DNA of 13,674 nt, from assembly GCA_937926185.1 (NCBI GenBank), contig CALEYM010000648.1, positions 1 to 13,674 of the forward strand. Direction: 5' to 3'. The position numbers and the translations under genes are program-made. Below are positions 1 to 5,899 of this stretch, one piece after another. This stretch comes from an uncultured Bacteroidota bacterium. GTDB taxonomy: Bacteria; Bacteroidota; Bacteroidia; Chitinophagales; Saprospiraceae. The notes below the pieces were generated by a model. That model did not search any database, was not told where the DNA came from, and saw only the letters and a list, made by a program, of their open reading frames with translations. The stretch's first letter is position 1; every line of letters begins with the position of its first letter.

Positions 1-50
1 CATAAACCCCATAAACCCTCATAAACCCTCTAAACCCCCATAAACCCTCC
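1..50. repeat. Degenerate tandem repeat, unit about 10 bp (cataaaccct)
   Basis: Five consecutive units of the form cataaaccct/c begin near positions 1, 10, 20, 30 and 39, with small variations (one unit lacks the internal 'at'). The array starts at the window edge, so its full length is unknown. It is followed at 59-72 by a 5-bp hairpin (ggtct, loop gaaa, agacc) with no T-tract. The array is short, intergenic and not associated with any gene fragment I can see. It could be a variable-number tandem repeat or part of a larger dispersed repeat lying to the left. Confidence 0.75.
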
Positions 51-172
51 AACGGCAGGGTCTGAAAAGACCATCGTATTAGTGGAAAATGCAAATTGCC
101 GGTGGCTCCGGGCAAAGTTTGCCAGACGAGATGGCGCGAATTTTGCGTTATTTGTTGTTTAAAAGAAATAAA

Positions 173-3100
173 ATGAAAACAATATGCTCATTATTTGCCC
201 GATTCACAGGTCTGCATTTTTCAGCCCTTCTGGTCATCGCCGGTTTGTCGTATCCGGCGCCTTTGCTGTCCGGCAACCCGCCGTTGACTGCACCCATGGC
301 AGCAGGTCCTGCCTGTAAGGGCGATTTAAAAATCAATGAGATCAGGGCTTTTTCCACCGAAGGTCCCGAAGGTGATTTTTTGTTTTCGTTTGTGGAGATT
401 TACAACAGTTCCAATCATCAGCAATCTTTGAAAAACTGGCGATTGTTCAATGGTCAGGGCGATATGATCGCCGCCTTGCCTTCCTGGAAGCTGCCGGCCC
501 GTTCGGCGCTCCGGGTCTGTTTCGGCAGCGGAACCGATGACAGCGATTTTTCGGACGGAGAAGGTATCTATTACACGATGGGCGATTCCATCGTATTCGA
601 CCAGGCCGCCGACGAGGTGGCTTTATATTTCGGCAAAGAACCGATGCCGAAAGGCAAACATACAACTGCCAATGGCCTGAAAGACTATGCGGCCTGGTCG
701 GCCAATGGCGCGTATCCGGGCGGCATTTTTCACCAAATCGCCGTCGATCAGGGTTTATGGCCGGCGGGAGCATTTGTCGATGTTTCCGGTCATGGGGTGT
801 TGTCTGCCTTTGGTTTATGCCCGGACGGGTACGACCATAACGACCCCGATGACTGGCGGGAATACGATTGGGGGCCCTATTTTGCAGGATCATACCGGGC
901 CGCGCCGAATCCCATTCAAACCGCCCCCCTGCACGGCGCCGCCGACGACGGGCCGGTGTCGCTCGAATGGGCAGCCAGAAACAACGCGACGGGATATCGC
1001 TTGCAGATCGCCGACGACGAATCGTTTGATAAGCCGCTCGTGAATACGGTAGTTGCGGGGACGACATTCCTGGCGGATTTGCCCGGCGGTGTGTACTATT
1101 GGCGCGTCAGAGTGATTGACGAGACGTGTGGCGAGCGGGAGCCGGCGGCAGTCTGGCAATTCGGGTTGATCGGGGCGCAAGGCGCCGACGGCGCGCCCGT
1201 CCTGTTGAACGTACCCCAACGGTACCAACGCAAGGACACCCGCTTGTTGTGCCTTTCTTTCGAGCCCAGGCATATTTACCGGCAAAGACCCGGTTGCTCC
1301 GAAGCAGCCGATCCCTGGGGCCCCTGGGACGGCGAACACCCCAACGGCCATGCACTGGGCGTGTGCGCTCATTGTGCCAATTACTGTGCCCGAGCCTGTA
1401 ATGTCATGGTCAACCATTATTTCGGCGGCGATATGAGCCAGGACAGGGTCTCCTACGAGATATTTAAAAACTACTATCATGGCCCGGAAATAGACTTCGG
1501 GCATGGCTCGGGTTTCCGGCCCCAGCAGACCATAGCCGGGTTGTTTTATTCGCTGATCGGCGTATCGATCGGTTATTACGAACAGCAGCTGCCTTTCGAC
1601 AGCCTTGTTTCCCGGATCAATGCCGGCCGGCCCGTGTTGTTCGGCAACGGCAACCATCAAATGGTCATCAGCGGCTACCGGATACTGGACGACGGTACGC
1701 GACTGGCGTACGTGCGCGACCCCTGGCCTTCCGGAAAAAGCGGCTGGTTTTTGTTCAATACGTTACGCGTGGTGAAGTTCTGGTTGCTGTACGGCAATAT
1801 TACCGGAAGAATCCAAGAACCCGAAATCAAAACGGACGCCGACGGCGACGGCGCGGTCGATTTCGACGAACAAAAACGGTTTTGCAGTCATTATCAACAA
1901 ACCGACACCGACCGGGATGAAGTGCCGGACAAACAGGAAATCCGCAGCTATACTTTCCACGATTGGGATCACGTTCACGATAACGACCCGCTTCCTTTCC
2001 CCGATATCGACGGCGACGGTACCTACGCCGAATGTGATTGCGATTCGGACAATGACGCCGACTTCGACGGCGGCGAAGACCTGAACGGCGATGGCAGCAG
2101 CCCCATCGGAGCAGGCGAAACCTGCGTGTACGATAAAGACGATAAATTGGTTTTTATCGCCACCAATAAGCAAATATATCTCGCCGGCGAAAATGTAGAA
2201 TTGCGTGGCAGTTCGCATCATGCCAACTCGACTTATCCGTATGAAATAAAATCGGGCTGCCCTGACCTGTCCACGGGCGACGCACTGGGCAGGACCGGGG
2301 ATGTGACGACACTGGCTTCCGGCGCTTATACCCAAAACCTCGGCGGTTTTCAGCCGGGACAATACTTGGTCGTGCTGGATATCCTGAAAGACCAATTGTA
2401 CCAGGAGCCCGACAATTGGGACCCCTGGACCTGCTTTCTGGTCATTCCCTGCCTGATCCTGATCGATCCGTTCATCATTCCTGCTTCCGCGCCTGCTGTT
2501 CCCGACGGCGCAATCGATCTCAGCGTGAGCGACGGCGCGCCGCCATACGTTTTTCTTTGGTCCAACGGCGCTGCCACCGAAGATTTGGCGGGCATACCGG
2601 CAGGTATCTACACGGTTACCGTCAGCGATCAGGAAGGATGTTCCCGAACGGCGGAAATCGTCGTGCCGGTTTGTTCAATGGAACTACAACTAACGGTGCA
2701 GCCGGTAACTTTTCCGGGCGGCTCCGACGGCGCTATCGATCTGACCGTGACCGGCGGAACGCCGCCCTTTGGCTATTTATGGTCAAACGGCGCCACCACT
2801 GAAGATTTGCTCAATATCCCGCAGGGGCCGTATTCCGTTCAGGTAAACGATGTGCAGGGTTGTATGCAATTTGCAGAAACTTTTGTGTCGGAGTCGTCGT
2901 CTAATGCACGCCCGACGGAAACACGTGAGGCGTCTTTCGGCGAAGCGGGATTCCGGATTTTTCCCAACCCGGCACGCGATTGGATGACCGTGCAATTTTC
3001 GAACGATCCGGCAGCCACGCGGTATTTGTCCGTGAGTAATACGCTTGGGCAAACGGTATTGAACCAGGAAACAGCCGGTCAGGAAGTCCGGATACAGACC

Positions 3101-3184
3101 GGTCGGTGGCCGGCAGGTATTTACCGGCTGGAAGTATCGGATAGCCGGGGTCGTAGGGCCGCGTTATTTGTCGTTTCAAAATGA
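173..3184 (+). CDS. Secreted multidomain C39-like cysteine protease with lamin-tail, SprB repeats and T9SS sorting domain
   Basis: Predicted 1003-aa exported protein; residue numbers count from the ATG at 173. That start is preferred because it begins a signal peptide (MKT..., hydrophobic stretch about 14-30). An in-frame ATG at 89 would put 28 unhelpful residues in front. Domains in order: lamin-tail-like domain (about 52-155, INEI...FVEIYNSS...LKNWRL); fibronectin-III-like domain (about 246-330, ending YYWRVRV); C39/papain-like peptidase domain (about 345-540) with likely catalytic Cys405 in NYCARAC, followed by SQDRVSYEIF, then His495 in GNHQMV and Asp516 in VRDPWP; calcium-binding thrombospondin-3/EF-like Asp-rich repeats (about 555-645); an unassigned beta domain (about 660-755); two SprB-type repeats (about 760-834 and 835-907, each with DGAIDL, PPY/F, LWSNGA, TEDL, GC); and a type A T9SS C-terminal domain (about 928-1003, FRIFPNPARD...AGIYRLEV). 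Known for these families: T9SS cargo is exported across the outer membrane and then released or surface-anchored. Proteolysis is inferred from the motifs; the substrate is unknown. It stands alone, convergent with the next gene. Confidence 0.88.
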   Translation: MKTICSLFARFTGLHFSALLVIAGLSYPAPLLSGNPPLTAPMAAGPACKGDLKINEIRAFSTEGPEGDFLFSFVEIYNSSNHQQSLKNWRLFNGQGDMIAALPSWKLPARSALRVCFGSGTDDSDFSDGEGIYYTMGDSIVFDQAADEVALYFGKEPMPKGKHTTANGLKDYAAWSANGAYPGGIFHQIAVDQGLWPAGAFVDVSGHGVLSAFGLCPDGYDHNDPDDWREYDWGPYFAGSYRAAPNPIQTAPLHGAADDGPVSLEWAARNNATGYRLQIADDESFDKPLVNTVVAGTTFLADLPGGVYYWRVRVIDETCGEREPAAVWQFGLIGAQGADGAPVLLNVPQRYQRKDTRLLCLSFEPRHIYRQRPGCSEAADPWGPWDGEHPNGHALGVCAHCANYCARACNVMVNHYFGGDMSQDRVSYEIFKNYYHGPEIDFGHGSGFRPQQTIAGLFYSLIGVSIGYYEQQLPFDSLVSRINAGRPVLFGNGNHQMVISGYRILDDGTRLAYVRDPWPSGKSGWFLFNTLRVVKFWLLYGNITGRIQEPEIKTDADGDGAVDFDEQKRFCSHYQQTDTDRDEVPDKQEIRSYTFHDWDHVHDNDPLPFPDIDGDGTYAECDCDSDNDADFDGGEDLNGDGSSPIGAGETCVYDKDDKLVFIATNKQIYLAGENVELRGSSHHANSTYPYEIKSGCPDLSTGDALGRTGDVTTLASGAYTQNLGGFQPGQYLVVLDILKDQLYQEPDNWDPWTCFLVIPCLILIDPFIIPASAPAVPDGAIDLSVSDGAPPYVFLWSNGAATEDLAGIPAGIYTVTVSDQEGCSRTAEIVVPVCSMELQLTVQPVTFPGGSDGAIDLTVTGGTPPFGYLWSNGATTEDLLNIPQGPYSVQVNDVQGCMQFAETFVSESSSNARPTETREASFGEAGFRIFPNPARDWMTVQFSNDPAATRYLSVSNTLGQTVLNQETAGQEVRIQTGRWPAGIYRLEVSDSRGRRAALFVVSK

Positions 3185-3196
3185 ATTGGCACGCTT

Positions 3197-3916
3197 TTAA
3201 AACACCCTTTTCACCACCTCCTCCCGGTAATTCGCCCCTACCGGCAGCCGCTCCTTTCCCAATTGCACCATATTCCCTTCGAGCGTGTCGATTTTATTGA
3301 TGGCGACGATGTAAGACTTGTGAATACGGATAAACCGCTCCGGCGGCAGGGTTTCTTCCAGGCTTTTTAAGGAGCTAAGCGACAGAATACGCCCCGAAAG
3401 CGTGTAAAACGCCGCGTATTCGCGCATGCTCTGGATATACAGGATGTCGTCGTATTTGAGCCGGTGCACCTTGTGTTCAGATTTGACAAGGATATGATCT
3501 TTTGCAGCTTGTGCCTCCCGGGTGGCGGGCGGAGCGGCCGGCGGGCCCGATTTGGCCTGAATGAGCACGATAGCCTTATTTACGGCCTGTAAAAAACGTT
3601 CAAAAGAAAAGGGTTTGAGCAAATAATCCGTCACGTCGAGCGCGTAGCCTTCGAGCGCGTATTCGGCGTAGGCGGTGGTGAAGATTACGATGGGTTTACG
3701 GGGCAGGGTGCGCAGGAACTCAATGCCGGTGAGCTCGGGCATCTGGATGTCAAGGAACAGCAGGTCGATGTGTTGTTGCTGCAAAACAGCCATGGCTTCC
3801 AGCGGATTGGCGCAGGAAGCCGCGAGTTCCAGATGGGGCAGGCGGCCGATGTAGTTGCCCAGCAGCGCGCGGGCGAGTTCTTCGTCGTCGACGACGAGGC
3901 AGCGAATGGGTGACAT
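3197..3916 (-). CDS. LytTR-family two-component response regulator
   Basis: 239 aa. The N-terminal receiver domain (about 4-118) has the acidic pair Asp10/Asp11 (VVDDEE), phospho-acceptor Asp56 (LFLDIQMP), switch Thr80/81 and Lys101 in LLKPF. All key receiver residues are present. An Ala/Pro-rich linker (about 122-138) leads to a C-terminal LytTR DNA-binding domain (about 140-239; FIRIHKSYIVAINKI and LPVGANYREEV are diagnostic). Family knowledge: such regulators (AlgR/AgrA/LytR type) bind pairs of short direct repeats about 21 bp apart. The gene lies 41 nt downstream of the histidine kinase on the same strand, so the two almost certainly form one operon. Its stop is 12 bp from the stop of the convergent protease gene. 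Candidate targets are the GTTCA repeats in the kinase/Spy-like divergent region. Confidence 0.95.
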   Translation of the reverse strand: MSPIRCLVVDDEELARALLGNYIGRLPHLELAASCANPLEAMAVLQQQHIDLLFLDIQMPELTGIEFLRTLPRKPIVIFTTAYAEYALEGYALDVTDYLLKPFSFERFLQAVNKAIVLIQAKSGPPAAPPATREAQAAKDHILVKSEHKVHRLKYDDILYIQSMREYAAFYTLSGRILSLSSLKSLEETLPPERFIRIHKSYIVAINKIDTLEGNMVQLGKERLPVGANYREEVVKRVF

Positions 3917-3957
3917 GGTTTTGTTTTTAATAAAAAGGCTTTGTCAAATGTACGGCC

Positions 3958-5046
3958 TCATACGAAAACCCGCAACTCCACCGAAAACACTTCCGGTCCG
4001 GCTTCAATCTGTAATTCATGCCGGTCCGGGTACACCAGTTCCAGTTGCCGCCGTACGTTCTGCAGCCCAATACCGCCGGCCTGATCCTTGGTATAATGGT
4101 TGTCGGGTACGCTGTTTTGCACCTGGAAAAAGATATGGTCGTCGCCGGTTGTTAAGCGGATCTTTATCCAGCCTTTGCTCAAATCCTCCACTTTGCTGTG
4201 CTTAAACGCATTTTCCACAAAGGGAATGAGCAACATGGGCGCGATGGAGAGCCGCGGCCGGCTTTCGTCGAGGTCGACCTCCACGTTCAGGCCGCGGCTG
4301 TCTTTGAGCAGGTTGAGGTCGATAAAATGGCGCAGGTATTCGATCTCTTTTTGCAGCGGCACCCGGTCGGCTTTGCAGTCGTACAACATGTAGCGGAGCA
4401 TGCCGGACAGTTTCAGCAGGTTATCCGGCGCCTGGTCGGATTTGATGACCGTCAGGGCATAAATATTATTCAGGGCGTTGAACAGGAAATGCGGGTTGAT
4501 CTGCGATTTCAGGAATTTCAGTTCGGCTTCCAGTTTTTCATTCCGGAATTCCGCGGCTTCCTTTTCCTTTCGATTGGCATATCCGGCTATTTCGAACAGG
4601 GTACTACCGATCAGGGCGGTGAAATACGGCATCGCCATGCCCAGGTATTTCATGCTGTTCATGCCGGGGCCGCCTCCTCTGCCCCGCCCAGCGCCTGGCC
4701 GGCTGAAATGTTCGGCCCAGGGCGCGCCGTCCCAACCTACCAGTAGCACGACCAACACCACGAGCGCCAGCCCAGCCAGCATGTATATTGCCCATTTTTT
4801 AGGAAAATACAGGCGCGGCAACAACAACTCCATGTTGACCCATACGACAATGCCGATACCGGCGAGCACCACGGCGCCACGCCAGAGCAGGCGCTCCGGG
4901 TTGTCCCAGTTGCCCGACAACATTACGGGAACAAACACCCAGAAGCTGCCCCAGAAGAGCATTTGCAAAACGGTATTTCGATGCAGGAAAGACATGGGCG
5001 CAAAGGTGTGCAGGCCCGCGGCGCTTTGCCAACTTTTCTCCATCAA
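3958..5046 (-). CDS. Membrane sensor histidine kinase, LytS/YehU-like (His_kinase PF06580 type)
   Basis: 362 aa. There are four predicted membrane segments (about 27-43, 56-74, 86-104, 134-152), then a coiled linker (about 157-180), the dimerisation/phosphoacceptor motif with His186 in NPHFLFN, and a HATPase domain with N-box PFVENAFKH (275-283) and G-box GGIGLQNVRRQL (324-335). It is the standard partner of a LytTR regulator, which lies directly downstream. The ATG at 5046 has a distant AGGAG-like sequence; Met18 (codon at 4995) is a plausible alternative start. The loop between membrane segments 3 and 4 (about 105-133, predicted periplasmic) is rich in Gly, Arg and Pro. It contains RGRGGGPG (121-128), which also occurs in the outer-membrane protein encoded at 5900-8749. 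It is divergent from the Spy-like gene, consistent with a shared regulatory region and an envelope-sensing role. The signal sensed is not known. Confidence 0.94.
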   Translation of the reverse strand: MMEKSWQSAAGLHTFAPMSFLHRNTVLQMLFWGSFWVFVPVMLSGNWDNPERLLWRGAVVLAGIGIVVWVNMELLLPRLYFPKKWAIYMLAGLALVVLVVLLVGWDGAPWAEHFSRPGAGRGRGGGPGMNSMKYLGMAMPYFTALIGSTLFEIAGYANRKEKEAAEFRNEKLEAELKFLKSQINPHFLFNALNNIYALTVIKSDQAPDNLLKLSGMLRYMLYDCKADRVPLQKEIEYLRHFIDLNLLKDSRGLNVEVDLDESRPRLSIAPMLLIPFVENAFKHSKVEDLSKGWIKIRLTTGDDHIFFQVQNSVPDNHYTKDQAGGIGLQNVRRQLELVYPDRHELQIEAGPEVFSVELRVFV

Positions 5047-5076
5047 CCGCGTTGTTTTCTCCTTTAACCTGCCGAT

Positions 5077-5131
5077 ACGTTCAATGAAATGGCCGGCCGC
5101 GTGTTCATAGGCAAATCCGCCGCGTTCATTG
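5077..5131. promoter_or_regulatory. Candidate LytTR binding repeats (three GTTCA direct repeats)
   Basis: The 164-bp divergent region between the kinase and the Spy-like gene holds three same-direction motifs: acGTTCAatga, gtGTTCAtagg and gcGTTCAttga. Their GTTCA cores start at 5079, 5103 and 5124, so the spacings are 24 and 21 bp. LytTR regulators are known to bind 9-bp direct repeats about one 21-bp period apart. The third copy would lie near -50 of a weak promoter-like element (TTCCTTTG, 5162-5169) for the Spy-like gene. That these repeats are the regulator's targets is inference. Confidence 0.35.
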
Positions 5132-5210
5132 AATTTATTTTAAGCGGATACAATGCGGCTGTTCCTTTGCGCCCGGATTAAACCATTCGTTTTTTCAAAT
5201 TCAAATAAAC

Positions 5211-5687
5211 ATGCGTACTACGATCAAAATTTTCGCCCTGGCCCTGCTGTTTTCGGCAGGCCTTGCCGCCGGCCTGAACGCCCAACCCGGCAACTGGAAT
5301 GCCGACCCCGAACAACGCGCCACCCAGCAAACCGCACAGATGACCGAAAAACTGTCGCTCTCCGAGGCGCAAAGCGGCAAGGTCAAAGAGATCAACCTCA
5401 AATACGCCAACAAGATGAAAGAAGCCCGGGAAAAATCCGCCGGCGACCGCGAAGCCATGCGCGGGGCCATCGGAAGCATCCGGCAGGAACAGGACGCTGA
5501 ACTGCAAACCGTACTGACCGAAGAGCAATGGAAACAATGGACGGCTTATCGCGAAGAGTTTCGCGGCGGCCGCGGTAGCTTCGGTCCGAAACCGGCGACA
5601 CCGGCAGATAGTACGGCCACCGGCAGCAATGTGCCGAAGAAGAAAGATAAGAAGAAGAAAAAATCCGACCCGACGAACGAACAATAA
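5211..5687 (+). CDS. Small periplasmic Spy/CpxP- or DUF4890-like protein
   Basis: 158 aa. The start at 5211 gives a clear signal peptide (MRTTIKIFALALLFSAGLAAGLNAQ, cleavage near residue 24-25). The mature part is mostly helical: a first helix region (about 40-75, LSLSEAQSGKVKEINLKYANKMKEAR) and a second ending QEQDAELQTVLTEEQWKQW (about 92-110). This pattern matches the LTxxQ/DUF4890 group related to Spy and CpxP, periplasmic proteins with chaperone or stress-sensing roles. A Gly/Arg patch (FRGGRGSFGP, 117-126) and an unusual Lys-rich tail (143-151) follow. It is divergent from the histidine kinase and co-directional with the outer-membrane barrel gene 212 bp downstream. By analogy with Cpx it may modulate or report to the kinase; that is inference. 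The exact family is less certain than the signal peptide and fold type. Confidence 0.8.
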   Translation: MRTTIKIFALALLFSAGLAAGLNAQPGNWNADPEQRATQQTAQMTEKLSLSEAQSGKVKEINLKYANKMKEAREKSAGDREAMRGAIGSIRQEQDAELQTVLTEEQWKQWTAYREEFRGGRGSFGPKPATPADSTATGSNVPKKKDKKKKKSDPTNEQ

Positions 5688-5707
5688 TTAAGTACCTTTT
5701 CAAACGG

Positions 5708-5883
5708 GGTTGTGCAAAAAGTCATTACGCAAGGTGGTTGTTGAAAGTCAGAAAAATATTACTCGTTATCGGTGCAGACTTTCCAAGTTTTTAAAACTTG
5801 GAAAGTCTGAAACCGCGACGAATCCAAAATAATATTTCTCACTCCGATCCATGTTTTCCTGTGCTCCGACTTTTTACACAACC
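5708..5883. mobile_element. Candidate MITE-like element with 16-bp terminal inverted repeats
   Basis: ggttgtgcaaaaagtc at 5708-5723 is matched by its inverted copy at 5868-5883 (gactttttacacaacc) with 15 of 16 positions identical; similarity stops at both outer edges. The enclosed 176 bp has no credible ORF and contains a perfect palindrome (5775-5809). It fills most of the gap between the Spy-like and barrel genes and ends 16 bp before the barrel start codon. A target-site duplication is not clear (acctttt occurs at 5694-5700 and 5881-5887, but the right copy overlaps the terminal repeat). It could instead be a regulatory hairpin region. Confidence 0.4.
5775..5809. repeat. Perfect 35-bp palindrome (17-bp arms, 1-nt centre)
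   Basis: The left arm cagactttccaagtttt (5775-5791) and right arm aaaacttggaaagtctg (5793-5809) are exact reverse complements around T5792. No T-tract follows on either strand, so it is not a classical intrinsic terminator, though it would fold strongly in RNA or DNA. Its position between two co-directional genes suggests either the core of a dispersed palindromic repeat or an RNA-processing or attenuation hairpin that could uncouple expression of the Spy-like and barrel genes. Confidence 0.85.
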
Positions 5884-5899
5884 TTTTAAAATCCAATCC

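Noticed and set aside
89..172. Upstream ATG start (89) for the secreted protease
   Set aside because: It would place 28 residues before the evident signal peptide. The ATG at 173 gives a standard export signal and is preceded by an A-rich leader.
5080..5133. 9-bp inverted repeat (ttcaatgaa / ttcattgaa) in the kinase/Spy-like divergent region
   Set aside because: Short arms 36 bp apart with no promoter relation; better explained as part of the GTTCA direct repeats.
5798..5899. Extension of the barrel gene to a TTG at 5798
   Set aside because: The codon is inside the 35-bp palindrome and the extra 34 residues precede a clean signal peptide starting at 5900.
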